NCBI RefSeq assembly: GCF_003853645.1 | Contig: NZ_QTPO01000004.1 | Location: 62,001 to 126,000 of the forward strand | DNA: 64,000 nt | Direction: 5' to 3' | DNA from: Burkholderia sp. Bp9143 | Lineage (GTDB): Bacteria > Pseudomonadota > Gammaproteobacteria > Burkholderiales > Burkholderiaceae | Part shown: positions 26,894-36,900 of the stretch, in pieces | Layout of the letters: every line of letters starts with the position of its first letter | How positions within the stretch are numbered: the first letter of the stretch is position 1 | Program-made: the position numbers and the translations under genes | Notes under the pieces: model-generated | Database searches by the model: none | What the model was told of the DNA's origin: nothing | Seen by the model: the letters and a program-made list of their open reading frames with translations, nothing else

Positions 26894-27568
26894 ATGCGCT
26901 CATTCCGCTTGCCGTGGCACCGCCGACCCGACACCTCGCTTCCCGCTCCCGAGCTGCGCAACGAGCCGTGCAGTCCCAAGAAGCAGGAGGACGGCGCGGA
27001 CTTTCTCCTGTTCGAATCATCAGATCGCGCGGGCAGCAATACGTCGATCCTCGATCTGATCGGCAGCCACGGCGTGACTGCGGATGCCGCGCGGGAGAAG
27101 CGCGACGGCACCGGGTCGCAGGAGATGCCGTTTCCTGAGCGCACCGACGACCTCGTCGAATCGCTTCACGCGCAATACTGGCGCGCGCTGACGGATCCAC
27201 ACACCGCCCTTTCCGGCTCATGGGGCGAACAGTTGGACTCGCCCGCGACACCGCTTGCCTCAGTCATGCCCGAATCGCACGACCTCTGGCCAACACCGAC
27301 AAACGCAGGCGCCTCCGGTTCGATCGAAGTGATGCTGTCAGGCGAGCGCAACCTCGAGGACGCGTTCGGCCACCTGGACACTAGCTGCACTCCCGAGCTC
27401 GAGATCGAACCCGTGTCCGAAGTCCTGCGCCTCTTTGCGCCCCCCGAATTCCATGCGGCCGAAGCCCGCCGGGCGCCGGCCCTACCGCCCGCGCTCACCC
27501 GGCGCGAGCATCACGCGCTGTCGGTCGATAGTCCGCTGGCCGCACCTGTACGCAAGGACGACGCATGA
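26894..27568 (+). CDS. tagK: TagK-like T6SS accessory protein
   Basis: A 224-residue protein, apparently cytoplasmic, with no membrane segment and a long disordered N-terminal part. The C-terminal ~80 residues, including PVSEVLRLFAPPEF and TRREHHALSVDSPL, resemble the TagK domain of Burkholderia and Ralstonia T6SS loci; I recognise this by memory of the family, not by alignment. It is the first gene of the rightward arm and overlaps tagJ as ATGA. TagK has no established mechanism. The ribosome site before the ATG is weak. Confidence 0.6.
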   Translation: MRSFRLPWHRRPDTSLPAPELRNEPCSPKKQEDGADFLLFESSDRAGSNTSILDLIGSHGVTADAAREKRDGTGSQEMPFPERTDDLVESLHAQYWRALTDPHTALSGSWGEQLDSPATPLASVMPESHDLWPTPTNAGASGSIEVMLSGERNLEDAFGHLDTSCTPELEIEPVSEVLRLFAPPEFHAAEARRAPALPPALTRREHHALSVDSPLAAPVRKDDA

Positions 27569-28416
27569 ACATGCCATTTGCTATCGGAGAGCCGTCTGGC
27601 AGCGGCCTGGACGACCTGCCGATCGCCGCGCAGATCGAGCGGATCGAATCGCATATTCGCGCGCAGCCGACTTTCGCCGCCCATCGGTGGGCGCTGCTCC
27701 AGTGGCTGTGCGTAACGGGCGACTGGACACGCGCCGTGATGCAACTGCAGACGTGGGCAAAGCTCGAGCCGCAACAGGCGCAGGCCGCCCAGGTTTTTCG
27801 TGACCTGATCCGGGCCGAGCGCTGGCGACAGAAGGTTGTCGCGGGATTCGAGCGCCCTGGGTTCGTCCTCGAACCCGCTCCGTGGGTCATGGAACTGGCA
27901 TTCGCACTGCAACTTGCTGGAGACGGGCAACGCGAATACGCCGATGATGCGCGAGAAAAAGCACTCGACGCGGCGCCGCTCGTTGCGGCACGCACGCCCC
28001 AGGGTGTCACACGCTGGATCGCCGACAGCGATTCGCGTTTCGGCCCGGTATGTGAAGTCATCACGGCAGGGCACTACCGCTGGGTACCGTTCGCCGATCT
28101 CGCCGCGTGGCGCATTGCGCCGCCTGCGAACCTCATCGATCTCGTCTGGGCGCCATGTGTGCTGACACTGAGCGACGGCAGTACCGTGCGCGGCTTCATG
28201 CCTGCCCGCTACCCCGGCTCGGAAGCCGCGACCGATGCACTGCGTCTGGGGCGCGAAACGGCCTGGCATGAGGCTGGACGTACCGCCGTCATCGCGCATG
28301 GACAAAAAACCTGGACAACGGATCGGGGCGATTTCAGTCTATTCGAACTGGCCGACGCGCAGTTCGGCTTGCGTGTTGCGGACGGCGCCATCACCGGAGA
28401 GCCGGTCGATGACTGA
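27565..28416 (+). CDS. tagJ: TagJ/ImpE-family T6SS accessory protein
   Basis: A 283-residue protein with an N-terminal helical part (IRAQPTFAAHRWALLQWLCV) followed by the ImpE domain, with VPFADLAAWRIAPPANLIDL and PARYPGSE. TagJ binds the TssB sheath component and can interact with ClpV in the systems that have it. It overlaps tagK by 4 bp and tssE by 8 bp, so the arm is tightly coupled. A second ATG two codons in is an alternative start. Confidence 0.88.
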   Translation: MNMPFAIGEPSGSGLDDLPIAAQIERIESHIRAQPTFAAHRWALLQWLCVTGDWTRAVMQLQTWAKLEPQQAQAAQVFRDLIRAERWRQKVVAGFERPGFVLEPAPWVMELAFALQLAGDGQREYADDAREKALDAAPLVAARTPQGVTRWIADSDSRFGPVCEVITAGHYRWVPFADLAAWRIAPPANLIDLVWAPCVLTLSDGSTVRGFMPARYPGSEAATDALRLGRETAWHEAGRTAVIAHGQKTWTTDRGDFSLFELADAQFGLRVADGAITGEPVDD

Positions 28417-28966
28417 GCGCAAGCGGCCTCCTTCGCGGGGCGACTCGCTCGTCGCGCGCCCGCCGCGGCGGGCAAACGCGCATCTGATGCCGACCCTGCT
28501 CGACCGGCTGCGGGACGACGCGCCGCATCGACTCGTCGAAGCCCCCGAAGAATATTCCGTCACACGCAAGCAGATGCGCGACATCGTCCAGCGCGATCTC
28601 GCGTATCTGCTCAACACGACGAGCATCGAAGACCGGATCGAGCGCGAACGCCACCCGCAGGCGGCCGCGTCCACGGTCAATTTCGGCGTGCCGCCGCTCG
28701 CCGGCACCTTTCTCGCGTCGCGCCAGTGGAACGACATCGAGCGGATGATCCGGCGGGCCATCACCGACTTCGAGCCGCGGCTGATCCCCGATTCGCTGGT
28801 GGTGTCGCCCCGTCAAGATGACGACGCCAGCGGCCATCACAATGTGCTCGCGTTCGAAGTGCGCGGCCTGGTTCACATGGACCCGTATCCGCTCGAATTC
28901 ATGGTGCAGAGCTCGCTCGATCTCGAGACGAGCGAGATCCAGATCACCGGCATGCGCTCCGGGTAG
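28409..28966 (+). CDS. tssE: T6SS baseplate protein TssE (gp25-like)
   Basis: A 185-residue gp25-like protein with MPTLLDRLRDDAPHR near residue 27, LAYLLNTTS, NFGVPPLAGTF and IRRAITDFEPRLIP, the typical order in TssE. It starts sheath assembly at the baseplate with TssF, TssG and TssK. The start at 28409 (MTERKRPP) overlaps the end of tagJ by 8 bp; an in-frame extension further into tagJ is rejected. tssF begins 32 bp downstream. Confidence 0.93.
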   Translation: MTERKRPPSRGDSLVARPPRRANAHLMPTLLDRLRDDAPHRLVEAPEEYSVTRKQMRDIVQRDLAYLLNTTSIEDRIERERHPQAAASTVNFGVPPLAGTFLASRQWNDIERMIRRAITDFEPRLIPDSLVVSPRQDDDASGHHNVLAFEVRGLVHMDPYPLEFMVQSSLDLETSEIQITGMRSG

Positions 28967-28998
28967 GCACGGCATAACGACAAAACGAGACCTTTCCG

Positions 28999-30888
28999 AT
29001 GGACCCGCGACTACTCGACTATTACAACCAGGAACTCATCTACATGCGCGAGCTCGCCACCGAGTTCGCGCAGGCGCACCCGAAAATCGCGCGCCGGCTC
29101 GGCATGCAGGCCGGCGAAGTGGCGGACCCCTACGTCGAGCGCCTGATCGAGTCGTTCTGCTTCATGGCCGCACGCATGCAACTCAAGCTCGATGCGGAGT
29201 TTCCGCGCTTCACGGGGCGGCTGCTGGAAGTGATCTACCCGAATTACGTCGCGCCCACGCCGTCGATCGCGGTCGCGCGCCTGTATCCCGGTCAGGCCGA
29301 AGGCAATCTGGCCGCGGGCTACCGTATCGCGCGCGGCACGGCGTTCAAGGCGCGGGTTCCGGATGGCGAAAAAACCGCTTGCCAGTTTACGAGCGGACAG
29401 GACGTCACGCTCTGGCCGCTCACGATCACCGATGCGCGCCTGACGGGCATTCCGCCCGACATCCCGGCGCTCGATCGCTATGTTCCGCCCGACCGACAGG
29501 TGCGCGGTGCATTGCGGCTGCGGCTAGCGACGACAGGCGATGTGCGCATCGCCGATCTGAAGGGGCTCGATCGGCTGCCCGTGTATCTGGCCGGCGACGA
29601 ACAGGTCGCCTCACACCTGTTCGAGCTGCTGCACGTCGCCGGCGTCGCATCCGTGATTGCCGCTCCCGGCGAATTCGGCGTACCGGGCCGTTCTCCCGCC
29701 GCCGTGACTCACGGTGCGGTCGAACACGAGGGCTTGCGCACCGATCAGAACTTGCTGCCGCTCACCTGGACGAAGTTTCACGGGCACAACCTGCTGCACG
29801 AATACTTCGCGTGCCCGGCAAGGTTCTGGTTCTTCGCACTCAACGGTCTTGCCGAAGGACTATCCCGCGTGAACGGTCACGAGGTCGAAATCGTCGTGCT
29901 GCTCGACCGGACGCCGGGCCAACTCGCGAACCTCGTCGACGCGTCGCGCTTCGCGCTGTTCTGTACGCCCGTCATCAACCTCTTCAAACGGCACACCGAT
30001 CGGATCGAGATCTCGGCGCGAGAAACAGAGTTTCACCTGGTGCCTGCGCGACTTGCCCCACTCGATTACGAAGTGTTCTCGGTGGAGACCGTGCATGGGC
30101 AGGTCGCGGCAACCTCGGACGAACTGGAATTCCGTCCGCTCTATCAGACGCTGAACAACGACGAAGGCAATCACGGGCGGTATTTCTCGACACGACGGGA
30201 ACGGCGGCTCGTGTCCGATTCGGCGCGCCGTTACGGCACGCGCACCCCCTACGTCGGCACCGAAGTGTTTCTCTCGCTGGTTGACCAGAACGAGGCCCCT
30301 TATGGCGAGGACATCCGTTTCCTGTCAGTCGTTGCGCTGCTGACAAACCGGGATCTCGCCACGCTCGTGCCTCGCAACGGCGTGCGTGACCTGGCGACAG
30401 AGGAGTCCGCGCCAATCGAGAGTATCGGTCTCATTCGCCCGCCGAGTCCGCCGAAAGCGCCGTATGCGGAGCGAGAGATGGCATGGCGCCTGATCCGCCA
30501 GCTCAACTTCAACTACCTGCCGCTCGAAGGCCTCGATCATCGTGACGGCGGTCAGGGACTACGCGACCTGCTGCGCCTGACCCTTTCGAACGACAACAAC
30601 GAACATCTGCGGCAAGTCGAAAGCCTCGTCGGCGTCAAGACGCGCCCGGTAACACGCAAGCTGCCAGGCACCGGCCCGATGACGTTCGGGCGTGGCATCG
30701 AGTGTGCGGTAACGGTCGACGAGACCGGTTTCTCCGGCGTGAGCCCCTATCTGTTCGGTACGATTCTCGAGCACTGGCTGGCACGGCACGTGTCGATCAA
30801 CAGCTTCACGCAAACTGAATTGCATTCGATGCAGCGCGGCCGGATCGCACGCTGGCCCGTGCGCACCGGGACACGAGGAGTGCTGTGA
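28999..30888 (+). CDS. tssF: T6SS baseplate protein TssF
   Basis: A 629-residue protein opening MDPRLLDYYNQELIYMRE, the hallmark of TssF, then FARAHPKIA-like and FPRFTGRLLEVIYPNY phrases. TssF forms the baseplate wedge with TssG and TssE around VgrG. Length is normal for the family. Its stop overlaps the next gene start by one base (TGATG). Confidence 0.96.
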   Translation: MDPRLLDYYNQELIYMRELATEFAQAHPKIARRLGMQAGEVADPYVERLIESFCFMAARMQLKLDAEFPRFTGRLLEVIYPNYVAPTPSIAVARLYPGQAEGNLAAGYRIARGTAFKARVPDGEKTACQFTSGQDVTLWPLTITDARLTGIPPDIPALDRYVPPDRQVRGALRLRLATTGDVRIADLKGLDRLPVYLAGDEQVASHLFELLHVAGVASVIAAPGEFGVPGRSPAAVTHGAVEHEGLRTDQNLLPLTWTKFHGHNLLHEYFACPARFWFFALNGLAEGLSRVNGHEVEIVVLLDRTPGQLANLVDASRFALFCTPVINLFKRHTDRIEISARETEFHLVPARLAPLDYEVFSVETVHGQVAATSDELEFRPLYQTLNNDEGNHGRYFSTRRERRLVSDSARRYGTRTPYVGTEVFLSLVDQNEAPYGEDIRFLSVVALLTNRDLATLVPRNGVRDLATEESAPIESIGLIRPPSPPKAPYAEREMAWRLIRQLNFNYLPLEGLDHRDGGQGLRDLLRLTLSNDNNEHLRQVESLVGVKTRPVTRKLPGTGPMTFGRGIECAVTVDETGFSGVSPYLFGTILEHWLARHVSINSFTQTELHSMQRGRIARWPVRTGTRGVL

Positions 30889-31961
30889 TGAAACGTGCCA
30901 CCCTGCCGGCGCTCGTGCGCGACAGCGCGCTTTCGCCCGACCTGCTGGAACGTCTTCAAATGGAGCCGTGGCGCTTCGGGTTCCTGTCACTGCTGCGACG
31001 CGTCGGCGCGAACCCCGCGGTCGACCCGATCGGCACCGCGCGACGACCGCGGGCCGAGCCGTTCCGGCTCGGACAACAACCGAGTCTCGCTTTCGCGCCG
31101 CGCGAAATCGCCAGCGTCCAGGAAGCGGCAGGACGGCTCAAGGTGCGGCTCTTCGGTCTCGGCATGCTCGGACCGAACGGGCCACTGCCGATCCATGTGA
31201 CCGAATGGGCGCGCGAGCGCGAAGAGGGCCGTCGTGACACGACGACGGTCGACTTCTTCGACATCTTCCATCACCGGTTCCTGACGCTGTTCTATCGCGC
31301 GTGGGCATCGGCCCAGTCAACAGCCGGCCTCGACCGGAAAGACGACGAGCGGTTTTCGTTCTACATCGCGAGCCTCACGGGCCACGACACCGCCGAAATC
31401 GGGCGTCGCTCCGTGCCCTCGCATGCGCGACTGGCGGCGTCCCCGCATCTCGTACGCGAGTCGCGCAACTCGGACGGGCTTCGCGCCACACTCGAGCACT
31501 ACTTCGGCGTGCCGGTCGCGATCGAGGAGAACGTGTTCCACTGGATCGCTATCGACCCAGCCGATCAGGGACGCATGGGCTGGCCGGGCCCCGCCGCGAC
31601 GATGGGACAAGCCGCGATGCTCGGCCGCGTGGCGCCGGACCGTCAGCACCGGTTCCGCATCGTGATCGGCCCCATCGATCTCGACGCGTATCTGCGCTTC
31701 ACGCCCCAGGGCGAGGATCTGCCGCGTCTCGTCGAATGGGTGCGTGCATTCGTCGGCTACGAACTGGAATGGGAACTCGAACTGCGCATCAAGCCCGAAA
31801 GCGCGCCGCCGGCCGTGATGGGCGGCCAGCAACGCATGGGATGGTCCGGATGGCTGGGGCACCCGAGACCCGACCGGCCGATTACCGGCATGCGGTTCGA
31901 GCCCGAGCGTTACGTACGGCATTTCGAACGGCGCACTACTGAATCCGACAACCGACCATGA
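30888..31961 (+). CDS. tssG: T6SS baseplate protein TssG
   Basis: A 357-residue protein with the TssG phrases WRFGFLSLLRRV near 25, VRLFGLGMLGPNGPLPIHVTEW near 85 and FFDIFHHRFLTLFYRAW near 120. It is the wedge partner of TssF. I chose ATG 30888, seven bases after GAGGAG; a GTG one codon upstream is possible. It overlaps tssA by 4 bp. Confidence 0.95.
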   Translation: MKRATLPALVRDSALSPDLLERLQMEPWRFGFLSLLRRVGANPAVDPIGTARRPRAEPFRLGQQPSLAFAPREIASVQEAAGRLKVRLFGLGMLGPNGPLPIHVTEWAREREEGRRDTTTVDFFDIFHHRFLTLFYRAWASAQSTAGLDRKDDERFSFYIASLTGHDTAEIGRRSVPSHARLAASPHLVRESRNSDGLRATLEHYFGVPVAIEENVFHWIAIDPADQGRMGWPGPAATMGQAAMLGRVAPDRQHRFRIVIGPIDLDAYLRFTPQGEDLPRLVEWVRAFVGYELEWELELRIKPESAPPAVMGGQQRMGWSGWLGHPRPDRPITGMRFEPERYVRHFERRTTESDNRP

Positions 31962-33064
31962 GTAAAAAGCAGTCACCCCGACAGTCCTTATCCGGTAAAG
32001 GTACCGCGAAAGACACGCCGCATCACGACTGGCTCGCGCCCGTGAGCGATTCCATGCCCTGCGGCCCCGACCTCGAATATGACCACGACTTCGTCGTGCT
32101 GTTCGCGAGTGCGGCACCCAGGCAGGACGTGCAGTACGGCGCGTTCGTCGGCGCGCCCGATCCCGTCAACTGGAGCGAACTCGAACGCGATTGCCAGCGG
32201 CTCATGCTGCGGACGAAGGATATTCGGGCGGCTGTCCTGTATACGCGGTGCCGCACGCGGCTCGCTGGTGCCATCGGTCTTGCAGATGGCACAGGATTGC
32301 TGGCCGCCTGGCTCGATGCGTTTGCCGAGCAGGTGCATCCACAGCCCGATGTCGACGGCGGGCGCGACGCCGCACGTGAAATGCGGATGAATGCCATACA
32401 GGCGCTCGCCGATCCGGAAGGATTGCTCGCTGACGTGCGCGAGATCGTGCTGTCGAAGTCGACACTCGCACGACTGCAGGTGCGCGACGTCGAGCGTGCC
32501 TTTGCGCATCCTCGCCCCACGGATGCCCTCGCGCCCGAGTCCGTGGCGCAGCAGTTGCTGGATGTGCGCGCGCAGCATCCCGAGGTAATGGCGGGTTTCG
32601 ACGATGCGCTTGCGCATTTCGCTGTGATCGATGCGTGGTGCGCCATGCATCTCGAAGGGTACCTGCCGGACCTGTCGTCGCTCACGCGACTCCTCGGCAA
32701 GCTGAGTGTCCCCGCGTCGGCGAACACAATCGAACAGATGGAAGAAGCCCGCGATCCCGCGCTAGCCGACAACGAATCGTCAGAGAGCGATGCGTCAGTG
32801 CAACTCGAACCGGTGAATGACAGCACGGTTGCCGCCACCGACCGCATAACGGCCCAACCGAAATCCGCACCGGCGGACCGCCAGGCCGCGCTCACTCTGA
32901 TTCGTACGGCGCGAACGTGGTTCGAGACTCACGAACCCAGCAGCCCGATTCCCGTGTTGCTCAAACGTGCGGAGCGCTTCGTCGGCAAGCCTTACGCTGA
33001 GGTCGTCACGGCGATTCCAGCCGAGCTTCTGGCGCAGTGGGAAGAAACCGAGAACGGCGGATAG
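31958..33064 (+). CDS. tssA: T6SS cap/chaperone protein TssA
   Basis: A 368-residue protein with the N-terminal ImpA domain (SDSMPCGPDLEYDHDFV near 30, LMLRTKDIRAAVLYTRC, ADGTGLLAAWLDAF). A divergent middle follows, then a C-terminal helical region with RQAALTLIRTARTWFETHEP and IPVLLKRAERFVGK. TssA coordinates baseplate and sheath assembly. It is the last gene of the rightward arm and overlaps tssG by ATGA. Confidence 0.93.
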   Translation: MSKKQSPRQSLSGKGTAKDTPHHDWLAPVSDSMPCGPDLEYDHDFVVLFASAAPRQDVQYGAFVGAPDPVNWSELERDCQRLMLRTKDIRAAVLYTRCRTRLAGAIGLADGTGLLAAWLDAFAEQVHPQPDVDGGRDAAREMRMNAIQALADPEGLLADVREIVLSKSTLARLQVRDVERAFAHPRPTDALAPESVAQQLLDVRAQHPEVMAGFDDALAHFAVIDAWCAMHLEGYLPDLSSLTRLLGKLSVPASANTIEQMEEARDPALADNESSESDASVQLEPVNDSTVAATDRITAQPKSAPADRQAALTLIRTARTWFETHEPSSPIPVLLKRAERFVGKPYAEVVTAIPAELLAQWEETENGG

Positions 33065-33164
33065 CAACGGACAGCCGCTACATGGCACGAGTGAACAACA
33101 CAGTGCGGACCGCTGGGCAGCAGGGGCCAAGGCCCGATATTCGGCACGCTGTTGGGCGAATGAG

Positions 33165-33779
33165 ATGACGAAGACAGTAGCAGAACTGCGGAGCGAACTC
33201 GATCGCCTCGACGCGGAAATTCGGACCGTTCGCAAACGGGAAGTGGGTGGTCCGCTGGATCAGATCACTGACCTCATGAGTCAGTGGTCAATCAGTCTGG
33301 ATGACGTGAGCCGGCATTTTCGGCACCGCTTCGGAACGGAGGCGAGCGATGCCTCGCTGCACCGCATGAACGATCCCGAGTTGACAGCGTTTCTCACGCG
33401 CGCCATTCGACAGATCCTGTCCGATGATCCCACCCCGCCCCGCTGTCCCAGGTGCGCAAGCGACAACACGTGGCTCGTTTATCGCAGCAGCGGGCATCAT
33501 CCTGTTCCCACGTTTTGCTGTGCCGCTTGCAACCGAACCTTCACGCGCCTTCACGGCACGTCAATTCAAAATCTGCAAAACAAGGAGAAGTTGTTCGAAT
33601 TCCTACCCTATCTGGCGCATCAATATCCGCTCGATTCGGTCGCCGCCGAAATGTGCGTCACGCGAGCGACGGTGATGTCCTGGCTACGACGCCTGCGTGC
33701 CTTGCTGTGGACACTCGATCCATCTGGACACTATGTGGCCCGCGTTCGTCTAGGTCAAAAGCCCACACGGCTTCGGTGA
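33165..33779 (+). CDS. DUF746-type protein with zinc ribbon and HTH
   Basis: A 204-residue protein in three parts. First comes an N-terminal coiled segment (about 5-45, KTVAELRSELDRLDAEIRTV). A zinc-ribbon-like CPRC-N-CCAAC unit follows near residues 92-125, of the kind seen in IS1-type transposases. Last is an HTH near 160-185 (LDSVAAEMCVTRATVMSWL). DUF746 proteins occur in Burkholderia and Ralstonia and have no assigned role; transposase-derived DNA binding is inferred. No catalytic transposase domain and no terminal repeats are seen, so it is not an intact insertion sequence. It starts 100 bp after tssA with a weak ribosome site; co-transcription is possible. The following 193 bp hold nothing recognised. 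Confidence 0.6.
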   Translation: MTKTVAELRSELDRLDAEIRTVRKREVGGPLDQITDLMSQWSISLDDVSRHFRHRFGTEASDASLHRMNDPELTAFLTRAIRQILSDDPTPPRCPRCASDNTWLVYRSSGHHPVPTFCCAACNRTFTRLHGTSIQNLQNKEKLFEFLPYLAHQYPLDSVAAEMCVTRATVMSWLRRLRALLWTLDPSGHYVARVRLGQKPTRLR

Positions 33780-33972
33780 TTGCAACAGCGGTTGGATGAG
33801 TGACCACGGTTCGTCATTGCGTATCGGTTTGGCCATGGCCTCCTCGTCAGCGAAACAACGCATGGGTTCACAGAGCGCGCGACGGGTCAACAGCCCCCGC
33901 CATTCATTTCGTTAGCGTTTCCAAGCTGCCGGCGGAGCGGCGAGCGCCCCACGGCGCCCATCGCCCGCGCGG

Positions 33973-36900
33973 TCAGTACACGTCCCGCATGTAACGCCGC
34001 GCCTTCGAGAGCTTCGCGACGTAGTCGTTCGCGGCTTCGTCCGACATCCCGCCGTGCTCGGCGACGACGGCCTTCAGCGCGGTATCGACGTCCTTGGCCA
34101 TCCGCGCGGCGTCGCCGCACACGTAGAAGTGCGCGCCCTCCTCCAGCCACTTGTACAGTTCGGCGCCCTGCTCGCGCATCCGGTCCTGCACGTAGATCTT
34201 GTCGGCCTGGTCGCGCGAGAACGCGAGATCGAGCCGCGTCAGGAAGCCGCTGTCGCGCATCGCGCTCAGTTCGTCGCCGTAGTAGAAGTCGGTCTGCGCA
34301 TGCTGCTCGCCGAAGAACAGCCAGTTGCGCCCGCGCGCGCCGCGCGCCTGCCGCTCGTGCAGGAAGCCGCGGAACGGCGCGACGCCGGTGCCGGGCCCCA
34401 CCATCACGACCGGCACGTCGCCGTTCACCGGCGGCCGGAAATGCGCGGACTTCTGCACGAACACCGGCACGCGGCCGTCGTCCGCGCGATCGGCGAGGAA
34501 CGTCGACGCGACGCCTTTGCGCGCGCGCCGGCCGTTGTGATAGCGCACAGCCGACACGGTCAGGTGGATCTCGCCCTGGTGCGCGCTCGGGCTCGACGCG
34601 ATCGAATACAGGCGCGGCTGCAGCCGCTTCAGCATCCCGACCAGCTCCGTGCCCGACAGATCGACCGGGAACTCGTGCAGCACGTCCGCGAGCTGTTGCC
34701 CCCACAACCATTGCTTCAGGTCGGCCTTGCGATCGTCGCCGAGCAGCACCTTCAGCGCGCCGTTCGCGCTGCGCGACGCGATGAACGCGAGCGTGTCGGG
34801 GTGCGGGCGCGTGATGTCGAAGTGGCGCGCCAGCGCATCGCCGAGTCGCACGTCGCCGACACCCGCGACCGACACCGGTGCGTCGGCCTTCAGCGCGGTG
34901 ACCGACAGCAGTTCGTCGACCAGCTCCGGGCAGTTGGTCGGCCACACGCCAAGCGCGTCGCCGGTTTCGTATTCGAGGTTCGCGCCCTCGGTCGACAGCG
35001 ACACGTAGCGCGTGTCCTTGGCGGCGCCCGGCCGGTTGAGCCGCAGGTTCGCGACGAGCTTCGACGGCGCCGGATGCGCCTTGGTCGGCAGCAGCCCCGA
35101 CGGGCTCAATCCGGCGCTCGGCACCGCGTGCAGTGCCGCATCCGCTTCCTTGATCCGGGCGACCACGCGTTCGAGCCACTGGTCGGCATCGCGCTGGAAT
35201 TCGACGTCGCAATCGACGCGCGCGCACAGGCGCGCCGCGCCGAGTTCCGCGAGCCGGGCATCGAGTCGGCGGCCGTGCCCGCAGAACTGGTCGTAGTTGC
35301 GGTCGCCGAACGCGAGCACCGCGAAATGCACGCCGTCGAGGCGCGCGGCGCTGCCGGCCTGCAGCGCATCCCAGAACTCGCTGCCGTTGTCGGGCGCGTC
35401 GCCGTCGCCGAACGTGCTCGTCATCAGCAGCACGTATTGCGCGCCGGCCAGCGACGCGACCGGATAGTCGGACATGCACGCGGTGCGGATCTCGAAGCCC
35501 GCGTTCATCAACTGCGTCGCGTAGTCCTCGGTCAGCGATTCGATGTTGCCGGTCTGCGACGCCCACAGCAGCACGACCTTCGGACGCGTGCGCACGATCC
35601 GCACGCCGCCGGGCGCGGCGGCCTCGGCCGGCAGCGCGGGCGCCGCGCCATCCGCCGTGTGGGTGGGCACCGAGCGGCTGAACAGCCCCGCGAGCATCCC
35701 GTCGAGCCAGAACCGCACCGGCGGCGCGAGCGGCGCGCCGGCCGGCAGCACCGGTACGCTGCCTTCGCGCCGGCCGGCGCTCGCCTTCAGCCCGCTGACG
35801 AGGCCGGCCACGTACAGGCGCTCCGCATCGGAGAGCGGCGGCGGCGCGAGATCAGCCACGCCGAGCGCGGCCGCGAAAGTGTCGAGGTCTGCCATGTCGG
35901 ATTCCTGTGAAGCCGCGATCTGCACCGTCGCCGGCGCGGGCCGCGCGTCGGCAGCGGATGCATCGGGTCGCGCCGTGTCGTCGTCGGCGGACGCGAACGC
36001 GTCCGTGTCGACACGCGTCAGCGCGACCGCGCAATATTTCAGTTCGGGTTGCTGCGATTCCGGATCGATCGCGTCGTTCGTCACCGCGTTGATGCACAGG
36101 TCGTCGCCGTACACGTCATTCCAGTGCATCGGCGCGAAGCAGTTGCCGCGCCGCACGCGCTCGGTCACGACGGCCGGCAGCACCGCGCGGCCGCGCGCCG
36201 AGCGAATCTCGACGCTGTCCTTCGTGGCGATGCCGAGCGCGCTCGCGTCGTCCGGATGCAGTTCGACGAACGGGCGCGGGTTCAGCTTGTTCAGCATCGC
36301 GACCTTGCCCGTCTTCGTCATCGTGTGCCATTGATGCTGCAGCCGCCCGGTGTTCAGCACGATCGGGAACGTGTCGTCCGGCAGTTCGGCCGGCGCGACG
36401 TGCGGCCGCGCGAAGAAGCGCGCCTTGCCCGACGGCGTCGGGAACGCGATGCGCGGCGCATCGTGCCCGTCGGCCGCCGGCCGCGGCGTCTGGCTCACGC
36501 CGTCGTTCAGGTAGCGGATCGGGTGCCGCTCGCGCGCGGTGCCGGGCGCGACCGGCCATTGCACCGGGCCCTCGCGCAGCGCCGCATGGCTCGCGCCGCG
36601 CAGGTCGTAGCCGGTCGCCGGATTCGAAAAGCGCACGATCTCGTCGAACACGTCGGCCGCCGACGCATAGTCGAACGCATCGCCGAAACCCATCGCGCGC
36701 GCGACTTCCGCGACGATGCGCCAGTCCGGCAGCGCGTCGCCGGGCGGCGCGATCGCGGCGCGCATCAGCGTCATGTTGCGCTCGGAGTTGATCATCACGC
36801 CGTCGCCCTCGGCCCATAGCGCGCCGGGCAGCAGGATGTCCGCGTAGCGGTTGGTCTCGGTGTCGAGGAACGCATCCTGCGCGATCACGAGCTCCGCGGC

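Noticed and set aside
33165..33779. Insertion sequence transposase
   Set aside because: No catalytic domain, no terminal inverted repeats and no target duplication were seen around the zinc-ribbon protein.
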